This document shows positions 1 through 7,971 of a stretch of DNA of 39,194 nt, piece by piece. Origin of the DNA: JADFAK01 sp047615865 (lineage in GTDB: Bacteria > Bacteroidota > Bacteroidia > Flavobacteriales_D > Sanyastnellaceae); NCBI GenBank assembly GCA_047615865.1, contig JBLHIB010000021.1, positions 1-39,194 on the forward strand. Direction: 5' to 3'. Position 1 is the stretch's first letter; each line of letters starts with the position of its first letter. The position numbers were made by a program, and so were the translations under genes. A model generated the notes under the pieces. That model did no database searches. It was not told the DNA's origin and saw only the letters and a list, made by a program, of their open reading frames with translations.

Positions 1-1111
1 AATCTCGTGAATAATGCAGGTATTTCATAAGTCTAAAAGCGTTGAACCAACGATAAAACCGCTTGACAAATGCCTTCTGCGTTGAACTATTTGCTCTAAT
101 TTCACGATTCGCCTCTTCCCAATTCGTAGTACTTAAATAGGCTTTGATTGAATCGGGCAGCAAATCTTCATTCATTTGCTCGAAGAGCGTATACTTTAAA
201 AAGACCTTCAAATCTTCAAAGGAGAGTGGATTGTAAGTTGTAAGCTCTTCGCCATTTCGATCCAAATAATCTTGCACCGCCTTGCCTGTGCCAAAAGGCA
301 CACGATCCGAAGACCTAGGGGAAGGAATGACACGAGTTGAAGACAGCTCACTAAAGTCTCCTCTAGCTATAATTTTCTGTAAAAAGTAGAAATCTTCACC
401 TGCCTTCCGTTTATTCATTCCTCCTTCAAGTTGATAAGGTTTCCAACGAACGGCCATCGAACTGCCTATGGTTTGATAAGCAAAAGGGAGATTTAACCAC
501 TTTTGCTGCATAGTATAGTAGCGTAAATGCAACTCATATTGAGCTATACCTGAGTATAAAGGTTGGGAATACTCGCTTCCTTTAAGAGGATGCTCATAGC
601 GGATGGAGCATCCTGGACTGCGTTTATTGTCGTCGAAATGGATTTTTATCTCACGCAAATAATTGGTTTCACATAAACTATCGGCGTCATAGCAAACAAT
701 GATTCCATTTTCTTCTATGACGTTCTCAAATCTCCAAGAAGCCTCATCCATGGCAATCTTTCTAGCCAGACCAACGCCTGCATGTTTCACAGGTAATTTA
801 TTCTCTTCAAGAACATGAAGTTCCAACCATGATGGCAGTTCTTTTCGTACTCGAAGACATACTAATTTAGAAGAATTATTTTGAGCTAGGATACGCTCTT
901 CGGCAGCTTCATCTGCGTTTATTACAACTATGATTTCCACCAAACACCCGGGATCATCATTTGCCAATAAGCTCATCAAAGACTCATCAAGAGAAGGTTC
1001 ATTGTGACATGGAATAGTAACAATGATCTCTGTTCCAGGACGCATGGAACGGCTAATTCTGGGGGTGCCATCCCCATATTTACTCAAATAAAAACTTCGG
1101 TCAACCTCCAT
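1..1111 (-). CDS. Glycosyltransferase family 2 protein (3' end cut by window edge)
   Basis: The frame stays open from an ATG at 1111 down to base 1, giving 370 codons without a stop, so the C-terminus lies outside the window. The N-terminal third looks like a GT-A fold: a beta strand and first loop reading IIVTIPCHNEPSLDE near residues 29-43, then an acidic CYDADS motif at residues 140-145 that fits the metal/nucleotide-sugar binding DxD. It probably transfers a sugar from a nucleotide donor to a cell-envelope acceptor in the cytoplasm or at the inner membrane face; the acceptor cannot be told. No membrane segment is evident in the visible part. It starts 6 bases after the pdxH stop and is probably co-transcribed with it. 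The GT-A family is fairly sure; specificity is unknown. Confidence 0.75.
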   Translation of the reverse strand, partial: MEVDRSFYLSKYGDGTPRISRSMRPGTEIIVTIPCHNEPSLDESLMSLLANDDPGCLVEIIVVINADEAAEERILAQNNSSKLVCLRVRKELPSWLELHVLEENKLPVKHAGVGLARKIAMDEASWRFENVIEENGIIVCYDADSLCETNYLREIKIHFDDNKRSPGCSIRYEHPLKGSEYSQPLYSGIAQYELHLRYYTMQQKWLNLPFAYQTIGSSMAVRWKPYQLEGGMNKRKAGEDFYFLQKIIARGDFSELSSTRVIPSPRSSDRVPFGTGKAVQDYLDRNGEELTTYNPLSFEDLKVFLKYTLFEQMNEDLLPDSIKAYLSTTNWEEANREIRANSSTQKAFVKRFYRWFNAFRLMKYLHYSRD

Positions 1112-1117
1112 CTTTCT

Positions 1118-1768
1118 CTAAGGTGCCAATCTTTCCATAAACCACTCAAAATCTGCATCAAGTCGGTAAACAATCCGATCATGCAACCGGTAAGGACGTC
1201 CCTGCCAAAATTCAAAATATCGAGGACGGATTTTATATCCGCCCCACCTCTCTGGTCTCGGAACATCTTGATCGGCAAATTGAGCCTTATATTTTTCAAG
1301 ACTTGCCTCAAGCTGCTCTCGATTTTGAATCACGGAACTTTGAACAGAAGCCCAGGCAGCCAATTGACTTTCTCGAGGACGAGAGGAAAAGTATTCATCG
1401 GAGACCTCAGAGCTAACCTTTTCTACAACTCCTGACACCCTAATCTGTCTTTCTAAAGGCGCCCAGTAAAAATTGGCACAAACTTTATTCGAATTGCTTA
1501 TATCCGCGGCTTTTGCCGAATTGTAATTCGAGTAAAAAGTCAGACCGAAATCCGAAGTGTCTCTTAAAAGTACAATACGTGCTTGAGGAAAGCCATGATT
1601 ATCGACCGTGCCAAGGTTGAAAGCATTGTAGTCCATTAGTTTCTCTTCTTTGGCTTCCTTTAACCAAGCTTTGAACTGTATCCATGGATCGGCATTCGCT
1701 TCATTCTCAAGGAATATTTTGCGACTAAAATCTCTTCTAGCACTTTCTAAATCGTCGGTATTGCTCAT
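1118..1768 (-). CDS. pdxH: Pyridoxamine 5'-phosphate oxidase
   Basis: The product oxidises pyridoxamine or pyridoxine 5'-phosphate to pyridoxal 5'-phosphate with FMN and oxygen, the last step of vitamin B6 salvage and synthesis, in the cytoplasm. The 216-residue length is normal. The C-terminus carries the family signature: WGGYKIRP, then EFWQGR (residues 186-191), then RLHDR and the terminal ERLAP. The middle contains ARIVLLRD and FYSNYNSAKA, which match the FMN-binding strands. The start at 1768 fits: an exact TAnnTTTG promoter box lies 36 bases upstream on the same strand. The glycosyltransferase follows after 6 bases, so the two genes probably form an operon with no obvious metabolic link. 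Confidence 0.95.
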   Translation of the reverse strand: MSNTDDLESARRDFSRKIFLENEANADPWIQFKAWLKEAKEEKLMDYNAFNLGTVDNHGFPQARIVLLRDTSDFGLTFYSNYNSAKAADISNSNKVCANFYWAPLERQIRVSGVVEKVSSEVSDEYFSSRPRESQLAAWASVQSSVIQNREQLEASLEKYKAQFADQDVPRPERWGGYKIRPRYFEFWQGRPYRLHDRIVYRLDADFEWFMERLAP

Positions 1769-1804
1769 TTTTTATCAGCTTTGAATGATCCAACTGTACT
1801 CAGG

Positions 1805-1812
1805 CAAATTTA
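1805..1812 (-). promoter_or_regulatory. -7 promoter box for pdxH (TAAATTTG)
   Basis: Read on the minus strand this is an exact match to the Bacteroidota -7 consensus TAnnTTTG. Transcription would start near 1799, about 30 bases before the pdxH ATG. No clear TTG stands at the ideal -33 spacing. Confidence 0.55.
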
Positions 1813-1969
1813 CCACATATCCTGATAATTGAAGCTGTCAATTCAAATTCATTTAACTGCATTATATCAGCTGGACAAGGTCCATTTCAATCTTCATTCG
1901 ATGCGAATACCTTTGGAAAGTTCACCAAAGTTGTAAATTAGGCTGGTATTCTCATATCAAAAAAAAGCG

Positions 1970-1977
1970 TATACTTG
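1970..1977 (+). promoter_or_regulatory. Candidate -7 box for rho (TATACTTG)
   Basis: It matches TAnnTTTG at all but one base. The same octamer followed by CGT occurs before the T9SS cargo gene at 27631-27638. The predicted start near 1983 gives rho an unusually long leader of about 140 bases. Confidence 0.4.
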
Positions 1978-2121
1978 CGTGGTCAATTCTGACATTTCAA
2001 CTAATTCCATTTCTTTCTTGCCCTTTCGTGGACATATCAAAGAAAAGAATATTCCCAAACACTGATTACCATTGAAACCAAACCTTTTACAAGGAGAATC
2101 AGGACAAACACAATCCATTTT

Positions 2122-4017
2122 ATGTACGATATTATTGAACTGAACGGCATGAAGGTTTCGGACCTTAGAGAAGTAGCCAAAAAGCTAGACATCAAAAAGT
2201 CCGAGAAACTCAAGAAGCAAGATTTGATCTACCAAATTCTTGATGAGCAGGCGATTAAGCCAATCGCTAAGCCAATCGCTAAGCCTGCAGCTAAACCAGC
2301 CGATCAGAAACCTGCACCTCGCGCTCCTCGAGCCCCAAGAGCAGCTAAAAAAGATTCTCCAGAAGGTAATTCTGACGACAAAAAAGATCAACCTAAAGAA
2401 GAGAATCCAAAGAAAAGTCGTCCCGCACCTAGAAAACGCCCACGTCCTGAAGCGGAGAAAGAAGTAGTCGCAAGCGAAGAGACTCAAGAAGATTCAAAAG
2501 GAGAGCAAACTGAGAAGGATTCACCTCGACCACCAAGAAAAGAAAATGATCGCCGCAATGACCGTCGAGACGGAGACAAGCGTGATCGCCGCAAGGACAG
2601 CGACCGCAAGGACAACGACCGCAAAGACAACGACCGCAAAGACAACGATCGCAAAGACAACGATCGCAAAGACAACGATCGCAAAGACAACGATCGCAAA
2701 GACAACGATCGCAAAGACAACGATCGCAAAGACAACGATCGCAAAGACAACGATCGCCGAGATAATGATCGATCGAAAGACCGACGTGATCGCAATGAAA
2801 GAAACGATCGACGACAAAATGGAAATCGTGGAAACGGTAACACCAACGGTAACTCTAACGACCGTCAGAGAAGAGGTGCTCCAGATGAGCATGGCTATAA
2901 TTTTGACGGATTGATCAATTCCGAAGGTGTTCTAGAAATCATGCAGGACGGCTACGGTTTTCTTCGCTCATCAGATTTTAACTACATAAACTCTCCTGAC
3001 GACGTGTATGTATCGCAATCTCAGGTGAAGCTGTTTGGTCTGCAGACTGGGGATACCGTGATGGGATCTGTGCGTCCACCGAAAGAAGGTGAGAAGTACT
3101 TCCCCCTTATTAAAGTTGACATGATCAATGGTCGTGATCCTGCATTCGTGCGTGACCGTGTTCCATTTCAATACTTGACTCCTTTATTCCCAGATGAACG
3201 TTTTAGACTGGCAGACAACAATGCCAATCTTTCTATGCGAATAATGGATTTATTCTCACCGATTGGAAAAGGACAACGTGGAATGATTGTTTCTCAGCCA
3301 AAGACAGGTAAGACTACTTTGCTGAAAGATGTGGCCAATGCTATTGCTAGCAACCACCCAGAGGTATACCTTATTATCTTGCTCATTGATGAACGTCCTG
3401 AGGAGGTTACCGATATGCGTCGAAGCGTCCGAGCTGAAGTTGTTTCATCTACTTTCGATGAGCCTGCTGAGCGTCACGTAAAAATCGCCAATATCGTTTT
3501 GGAAAAAGCCAAGCGTTTAGTTGAATGTGGTCATGATGTTTGTATTCTTCTTGACTCTATCACAAGGTTGGCAAGAGCTTACAATACAGTTTCACCAGCA
3601 TCCGGAAAAGTACTTACAGGTGGTGTCGATGCCAATGCACTTCACAAGCCAAAAAGATTCTTTGGAGCAGCAAGAAATATTGAGAATGGTGGTTCATTGA
3701 CCATTATCTCTACAGCTCTTACTGAGACAGGTTCGAAGATGGATGAAGTTATTTTCGAAGAATTCAAAGGAACCGGTAACATGGAGCTCCAATTGGATAG
3801 AAAAATATCTAACAGACGTGTATATCCTGCAATTGACATCCTTTCTTCTGGAACTAGAAGAGAAGATCTCTTGATGGAAAAAGACGTCCTGCAGCGTATT
3901 TGGATTTTGAGAAAGCACTTGGCCGACATGAACCCTATAGAAGCTATGGAGTTTGTGAAAGACCGCATCCAAAATACAAAAGACAACAATGAGTTCTTGA
4001 TATCAATGAATAGCTAA
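2122..4017 (+). CDS. rho: Transcription termination factor Rho with long disordered insertion
   Basis: Rho is a hexameric RNA-dependent ATPase that ends transcription at non-intrinsic sites. Residues 1-45 form the Rho N-terminal helical domain (MKVSDLREVAKKLDIKKSEK). Residues about 48-255 are a low-complexity, strongly charged segment containing KDNDR repeats. Residues about 258-335 are the cold-shock-like RNA-binding domain, with GYGFLRS and DDVYVS. The rest is the ATPase domain, with Walker A QPKTGKTT at residues 392-399, Walker B ILLIDERPEEV, and the conserved loops GGVDANALHKPKRFFGAARN and KGTGNMELQLDRK. At 631 residues it is much longer than E. coli Rho (about 419), as is common in Bacteroidota. 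A 17-bp-stem terminator lies just downstream. An AAGGAG at 2091-2096 sits too far from the ATG to be an ordinary Shine-Dalgarno site. Confidence 0.97.
   Translation: MYDIIELNGMKVSDLREVAKKLDIKKSEKLKKQDLIYQILDEQAIKPIAKPIAKPAAKPADQKPAPRAPRAPRAAKKDSPEGNSDDKKDQPKEENPKKSRPAPRKRPRPEAEKEVVASEETQEDSKGEQTEKDSPRPPRKENDRRNDRRDGDKRDRRKDSDRKDNDRKDNDRKDNDRKDNDRKDNDRKDNDRKDNDRKDNDRKDNDRKDNDRRDNDRSKDRRDRNERNDRRQNGNRGNGNTNGNSNDRQRRGAPDEHGYNFDGLINSEGVLEIMQDGYGFLRSSDFNYINSPDDVYVSQSQVKLFGLQTGDTVMGSVRPPKEGEKYFPLIKVDMINGRDPAFVRDRVPFQYLTPLFPDERFRLADNNANLSMRIMDLFSPIGKGQRGMIVSQPKTGKTTLLKDVANAIASNHPEVYLIILLIDERPEEVTDMRRSVRAEVVSSTFDEPAERHVKIANIVLEKAKRLVECGHDVCILLDSITRLARAYNTVSPASGKVLTGGVDANALHKPKRFFGAARNIENGGSLTIISTALTETGSKMDEVIFEEFKGTGNMELQLDRKISNRRVYPAIDILSSGTRREDLLMEKDVLQRIWILRKHLADMNPIEAMEFVKDRIQNTKDNNEFLISMNS
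2593..2772 (+). repeat. Tandem 15-bp repeat inside rho encoding (K/R)D(N/S)DR
   Basis: Twelve consecutive 15-base units encode KDSDR, ten copies of KDNDR, then RDNDR. Eight units (2638-2757) are identical at the nucleotide level (GACAACGATCGCAAA). The two units before them differ only by synonymous changes. The unit is a multiple of three, so copy-number change by slippage keeps the frame. The repeat belongs to the disordered segment of Rho. Confidence 0.95.
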
Positions 4018-4039
4018 GACGCTCAAAACATTAAATACC

Positions 4040-4084
4040 AATTCCGATTCTTCGCTATAAGAGCGAAGAATCGGAATTTTCTTT
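4040..4084 (+). terminator. Intrinsic terminator after rho
   Basis: A perfect 17-bp stem (4040-4056 with 4062-4078) encloses a 5-base loop and is followed by a T-rich run from 4077. It starts 22 bases after the rho stop. It separates rho from the next promoter at 4105. Confidence 0.9.
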
Positions 4085-4104
4085 TTTAGCCCTGATAACT
4101 AGGT

Positions 4105-4112
4105 TACATTTG
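4105..4112 (+). promoter_or_regulatory. -7 promoter box (TACATTTG) for the DUF4199-like gene
   Basis: This is an exact TAnnTTTG octamer placed directly after the rho terminator and 17 bases before the ATG at 4130. The predicted transcript start near 4118 leaves a leader of about 12 bases. Confidence 0.6.
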
Positions 4113-4129
4113 TCCCTCAATTACCGATC

Positions 4130-4684
4130 ATGAAAAAAGCACGATCTATTGCGATTACTCTTGCCCTATTTTGGATCATAATCAAATTGGTTTTCTTCTT
4201 CATTGGGAGATCTGCAATTGGGTTTGAAGTTGGTATTTTCATCAACATGCTTTTCATTCTAATCACCATCGCAACCACACTGCTGTTCAAGTACAGAGAA
4301 GTAAAACTCGTCGAGTCAACATTCCTAGACGATTTGAAAGACACCATGAAACATGCCGGAATGTACATTGTCCTTGTGTTGTCGTTCACCTTCATCTTTT
4401 TGAAAGTAATCGAACCCGATTTTTTGGAAAGTAAAGTTCGCGAAGCGGTCTATGCCATAACTGAACATCTCGAAGTACCAGGCAACTTTGAAGAGATAAA
4501 AGCACAAAGTCCCGCGCCTGAAAAAGTAACCAAGCAAGACATAATAGAGAGAACAGAAGAAACCCGAAGACAACTATTTAGTGTCGGGGTAACCATGTCA
4601 CTGTCACTTTTTGCGTTATTTGCCGTATCAATGCTGTATTCAGTGCTCACAACATTGCTATTTCGAAAAGTATTGTTGAAATAA
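4130..4684 (+). CDS. DUF4199-like four-helix membrane protein
   Basis: The 184-residue product has four hydrophobic segments: about residues 6-26, 33-53, 80-98 and 148-172. A charged, probably extramembrane loop lies between the third and fourth. Length, topology and the DUF4199-like stretch before and after helix 3 (FLDDLKDTMKHAGM, then VIEPDFLE) resemble Bacteroidota DUF4199 proteins, whose function is not known to me. It has its own promoter with a short leader and stands before porT. That neighbour may be coincidental, because porT has its own promoter. The family assignment is by general resemblance only. Confidence 0.6.
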   Translation: MKKARSIAITLALFWIIIKLVFFFIGRSAIGFEVGIFINMLFILITIATTLLFKYREVKLVESTFLDDLKDTMKHAGMYIVLVLSFTFIFLKVIEPDFLESKVREAVYAITEHLEVPGNFEEIKAQSPAPEKVTKQDIIERTEETRRQLFSVGVTMSLSLFALFAVSMLYSVLTTLLFRKVLLK

Positions 4685-4720
4685 AGCGCGCTGCAATAAT
4701 TGAAAACAAAGGGCGTTTGC

Positions 4721-4728
4721 TAATTTTG
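4721..4728 (+). promoter_or_regulatory. -7 promoter box (TAATTTTG) for porT
   Basis: This is an exact TAnnTTTG octamer, with ATTG at 4699-4702 placed 18 bases upstream as a plausible -33 element. It lies inside the longest possible reading frame of the next gene, so translation must begin further downstream, at the TTG at 4753. Confidence 0.6.
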
Positions 4729-4752
4729 AACCCATCGTCAATTCATAAAATA

Positions 4753-5484
4753 TTGAAACTGTCTAGGTACATACTTCTTTTCCTTTGCCTGCTTTGCGCT
4801 GTCCAGCTTTCTGCTCAGCGAAATAAAACAGGAACTCGGAGCATGAAGAACCTCCCAACCTTCGATGACAAAAAATTCCACTTCGGCTTTTTACTGAGCT
4901 TGAACTCTTCCGATTTCACAATCAGCTACAAGCCAAATCTCGACTTTGCCGACTCACTCCTATCCATTGAAAATGATCCTCAGTCTGGGTTTAACTTAGC
5001 CCTTCTGGCATCACTGGATATGCACAAGAATGTACGTCTGCGCTTTATCCCTGGCCTTTCATTTCAGGATCGCGGACTTAACTACTACTTCCTCGATGAA
5101 GAAGGTAAAACGGTCAATTTATTTAGACGAACTGAATCTGTTTACCTAGATCTTCCATTGATGCTGAAATTGAGAACCAACAGAGTGCGAAATTTCGCAG
5201 CGTACGCGCTGGTGGGAGGAAAGTACAGTATTGATATGCAAAGTCAAAAAGATGTAGACAATTCAGCAGAGGCAGACAAAATTTTACGTCTTAAGAAAAC
5301 CGACTACTCGCTCGATGTTGGTGCTGGGGTTGATTTCTTTTTACCGTACTTCAAATTTGGGCTAGAAATGAAGACCGCCATTGGTTTTCCGAATGTTCTT
5401 ATCCAAGAAGATTCGCCGTTCTCGTCGCCGATTCAGTCGCTAAAAACAAGAACAGTAATTTTCTCTCTGACCTTTGAAGGTTAG
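4753..5484 (+). CDS. porT: Type IX secretion system outer-membrane protein PorT/SprT
   Basis: PorT is an outer-membrane beta-barrel protein needed for T9SS assembly, and thus for secretion of proteins with C-terminal sorting domains and, in gliding species, motility. I place the start at TTG 4753. That gives a clean signal peptide (MKLSRYILLFLCLLCAVQLSAQ, cleaved after the last AQ) and a 243-residue product, close to the known length of PorT. After the signal come NLPTFDDKKFHFGF and LNSSDFTISY, the N-terminal hallmark of the family, then alternating amphipathic strands ending in TVIFSLTFEG. A longer frame to TTG 4717 would run through the promoter box and spoil the signal peptide. T9SS substrates elsewhere in the window fit this role. 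Confidence 0.85.
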   Translation: MKLSRYILLFLCLLCAVQLSAQRNKTGTRSMKNLPTFDDKKFHFGFLLSLNSSDFTISYKPNLDFADSLLSIENDPQSGFNLALLASLDMHKNVRLRFIPGLSFQDRGLNYYFLDEEGKTVNLFRRTESVYLDLPLMLKLRTNRVRNFAAYALVGGKYSIDMQSQKDVDNSAEADKILRLKKTDYSLDVGAGVDFFLPYFKFGLEMKTAIGFPNVLIQEDSPFSSPIQSLKTRTVIFSLTFEG

Positions 5485-5535
5485 CGCTTCGCGCAAATGA
5501 GTGAGCGAGTCATTCGAACCAGCCTCAATAACGTT

Positions 5536-5543
5536 TATATTTG
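5536..5543 (+). promoter_or_regulatory. -7 promoter box (TATATTTG) for the sugar-nucleotide dehydratase
   Basis: This is an exact TAnnTTTG octamer, 7 bases before the ATG at 5551. The transcript would start almost at the start codon, so the mRNA may be leaderless. Confidence 0.6.
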
Positions 5544-5550
5544 GTGCCGA

Positions 5551-7425
5551 ATGTCATTTCTCTTTTCAGGTAAACATACTCCCAGATGGGTCATCTTTCT
5601 AATAGATGTAGCGGTTTGCGTCTTCGCCTTCCTCCTAGCCTATTTGATTCGTTTCGAGTTTCGCCCTCCCGCAGACGAGATTGAGTTGGCGCGTTCCTTC
5701 TTTTGGATTTTTATAAGCTTTCGAGCCTTTTCATTCATTTTGGGAAAGACTTACGCAGGGATTATTCGGTACACAAGTACCCAAGACTCAGTGCGCATAT
5801 TTACTGTCATAACAGGTGGTACAATACTTTTCTTAGCGATGAACTTGCTTCGAAATCGCATATTCGAGTTACCCTACTTTGTACCTAATTCAATTCTGCT
5901 CATAGAGTACCTCGCTTCCTTATTTGCCCTTATCGTGAGCAGGATAGCCGTCAAAGTTCTGTATCTAGAATTGAAGACCCCGAACAAAGCAAAAATGCGT
6001 GTCGTAATATTCGGCGCAGGAGAAAGTGGAAGAATCACAAAAAGGGCATTTGATCAAGAGAATACTAGTGGCATTGAAGTCGTAGCCTTTTTGGACGATG
6101 ACAAAGCGAAGTCTGGCAAAAAACTCGAAGGAGTGAGTATTTGCCATTCAAGAAAGGCCTCGGAATTATTTGCCTCTGGAAAAGTTGACCAGATAATCAT
6201 CAGTATCCAAAACATTGAAAACTCTCGGAAATCTGACATAATAGATCAGGCGCTTCGACATAATATTCAAGTAATGAACGTCCCCCCCGTTCAGCAGTGG
6301 ATCAATGGTCAACTATCTGTAAAACAAATGAGACAGATTCGAATTGACGACTTATTGGGCAGAGAGAGCATTCAACTCGATAGTGAAAACGTACGCCAAC
6401 AAATTCTCGGAAAACGGGTATTGATAACCGGAGCTGCCGGCTCAATCGGAAGTGAACTTGTGAGACAAGTACTATCGTATTCTCCCGAGAAAGTTTTTAT
6501 CTGTGATCAAGCGGAGACCCCTCTTTTTGAATTGGATGCTGAACTTGTGAAGGAAGGCTTCAAAGAGCACTATGAAGTGATTATTGCTGACGTTCGAAAC
6601 CGAGAGAGGATTCACCGTGTGTTTGAGCACTGCACTCCTGATATTGTGTACCATGCTGCAGCCTATAAACATGTTCCACTAATGGAAGAGAACCCGAGTG
6701 AAGCCGTTCTCACCAATGTTCAGGGAACGGTCAACATGGTGGACAAGTCGCTGGAATTCCTAGTAGAGAGATTCGTATTTGTATCTACAGACAAAGCTGT
6801 GAATCCTACCAATGTCATGGGAGCAACTAAGCGTGTGGCCGAGCGCTATATCAAATTGCGCACGTCGGACGACAAGACTACATTTATAACAACTCGTTTC
6901 GGAAATGTACTAGGCTCAAACGGGTCGGTCATACCACTATTTAGAAAGCAAATTACTGAAGGAGGTCCTGTTACAGTCACACACCAGGAAGTTACACGAT
7001 ACTTCATGACTATTCCTGAGGCAGTTCAACTCGTGCTTGAGGCAGGAGCTATGGGCGATGGGGGTGAAATATTTGTCTTCGACATGGGTCAACGTGTTCG
7101 GATTATCGACCTGGCCAAGAACATGATCAAGCTTAGCGGTTTGGAGTTAGGTAAGGACATTGAAATTGAAACTGTAGGACTCAGACCTGGAGAAAAGCTA
7201 CATGAAGAATTACTTAGCAACTCTGAAAATACACTTCCTACCCACCACCCCAAAATTCTTCGCGCCAATCACACTGAATTGGATGACTCGGCGCTCGCTC
7301 AGCAAATCAACGACCTTATAGCCTCCTTCTCGACACAGGACAACGACCAAATTGTTAAACTCATCAAACAGCTTGTTCCTGAATTTCGCAGTCAGAATTC
7401 GACATTTGAAAGACTTGACTCTTAG
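5551..7425 (+). CDS. Membrane-bound nucleoside-diphosphate-sugar dehydratase (FlaA1/CapD/WbpM type)
   Basis: Family members remove water across C4-C6 of UDP-GlcNAc-type sugars, the first step toward unusual amino or deoxy sugars for surface polysaccharide. I choose ATG 5551 over the longer frame to 5497 because of the promoter box between them; this gives 624 residues. Four N-terminal membrane helices lie in about the first 140 residues. A first Rossmann-like domain follows (VVIFGAGESGR). The catalytic SDR domain has LITGAAGSIGSE from residue 291 and STDKAVNPTNVMGATK at 412-427. The usual catalytic Tyr is replaced by Met423 in MxxxK427, as in FlaA1/WbpM. It closely follows porT. The exact sugar product cannot be told. 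Confidence 0.88.
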   Translation: MSFLFSGKHTPRWVIFLIDVAVCVFAFLLAYLIRFEFRPPADEIELARSFFWIFISFRAFSFILGKTYAGIIRYTSTQDSVRIFTVITGGTILFLAMNLLRNRIFELPYFVPNSILLIEYLASLFALIVSRIAVKVLYLELKTPNKAKMRVVIFGAGESGRITKRAFDQENTSGIEVVAFLDDDKAKSGKKLEGVSICHSRKASELFASGKVDQIIISIQNIENSRKSDIIDQALRHNIQVMNVPPVQQWINGQLSVKQMRQIRIDDLLGRESIQLDSENVRQQILGKRVLITGAAGSIGSELVRQVLSYSPEKVFICDQAETPLFELDAELVKEGFKEHYEVIIADVRNRERIHRVFEHCTPDIVYHAAAYKHVPLMEENPSEAVLTNVQGTVNMVDKSLEFLVERFVFVSTDKAVNPTNVMGATKRVAERYIKLRTSDDKTTFITTRFGNVLGSNGSVIPLFRKQITEGGPVTVTHQEVTRYFMTIPEAVQLVLEAGAMGDGGEIFVFDMGQRVRIIDLAKNMIKLSGLELGKDIEIETVGLRPGEKLHEELLSNSENTLPTHHPKILRANHTELDDSALAQQINDLIASFSTQDNDQIVKLIKQLVPEFRSQNSTFERLDS

Positions 7426-7544
7426 TCTTTCAATTCTAGTGATCTATTTGCGCTTGTCGCTTATTCAAAAAAGCTGACCCTTTCGATTTTCCTCAATCTT
7501 TCTAAAACTAACCTCCTTCTTGAGTGAGAATGCTTCTAAACTCG

Positions 7545-7552
7545 TATTTTTG
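7545..7552 (+). promoter_or_regulatory. -7 promoter box (TATTTTTG) for the 7568 gene
   Basis: This is an exact TAnnTTTG octamer ending 15 bases before the ATG at 7568. It lies within the longer open frame that starts at 7520, which argues for the downstream start. Confidence 0.55.
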
Positions 7553-7567
7553 AGTAAACTTTTCAGC

Positions 7568-7969
7568 ATGACCATAGATCAACACGTAGAATTGGCCAAT
7601 TTGCAAAAAGAACTTAGCTCATATATTGGGCTCGGCGACAACTCATTGGTATTCAATTTCGAAGAACATGACAATCGTTTTTCGTTGCATCTCATCACGG
7701 TCAATCCACGGCACAACCAATCTTTCCTGTACAATACCACTGAAGGACTTACCAAGGTAGATGCTTTGAGAATGATGTTGACTTATGTGCAAGACCAGAA
7801 GAATAAGGAACATTCATATACTATTCAATGGTCTTTGCAAGGGAAAAAAAGTCTGCACACAAGTTATTTCAGTGCGAAAAACATTCTTGGCGCATTGGAT
7901 AAATTGTACTACGATCGCGACCCCAATGTCATTACCGTTTTCAACGTAGCTCTCAACCCAACAGCATAG
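7568..7969 (+). CDS. Conserved-looking hypothetical protein, 133 residues
   Basis: I do not recognise this family. The start at ATG 7568 is chosen because a -7 promoter box lies just before it, inside the longer frame to 7520. The product is cytosolic by appearance: no signal peptide, no membrane helix, mixed alpha/beta composition. It has an N-terminal helix (DQHVELANLQKELSSY) and a central region rich in aromatic residues (HSYTIQWSLQGKKSLHTSYF). The downstream yigZ reading frame overlaps its 3' end, so the two are probably translated from one mRNA and may act together. No function is proposed. Confidence 0.65.
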   Translation: MTIDQHVELANLQKELSSYIGLGDNSLVFNFEEHDNRFSLHLITVNPRHNQSFLYNTTEGLTKVDALRMMLTYVQDQKNKEHSYTIQWSLQGKKSLHTSYFSAKNILGALDKLYYDRDPNVITVFNVALNPTA

Positions 7970-7971
7970 AT

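Larger units (their letters stand above)
1769..2121. other. Divergent intergenic region between pdxH and rho
   Basis: This 353-base gap separates two divergent genes. It holds an exact promoter box for pdxH on the minus strand (1805-1812) and a one-mismatch box for rho on the plus strand (1970-1977). If the latter is used, rho has a leader of roughly 140 bases. That is long compared with other genes here and would leave room for the autoregulation known for rho in other bacteria (inference). I see no convincing small ORF or RNA gene in it. Confidence 0.5.

Noticed and set aside
2593..2772. CRISPR-like periodic repeat
   Set aside because: The units are contiguous without spacers, coding and in frame with rho.
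2484..2892. Two long minus-strand ORFs and one plus-strand alternative frame across the rho repeat
   Set aside because: They exist only because a 15-bp repeat lacking stops keeps every frame open. The products are single-motif repeats (LSLRS, IVVFA, TTIAK) with no start context, while the rho frame is strongly conserved.
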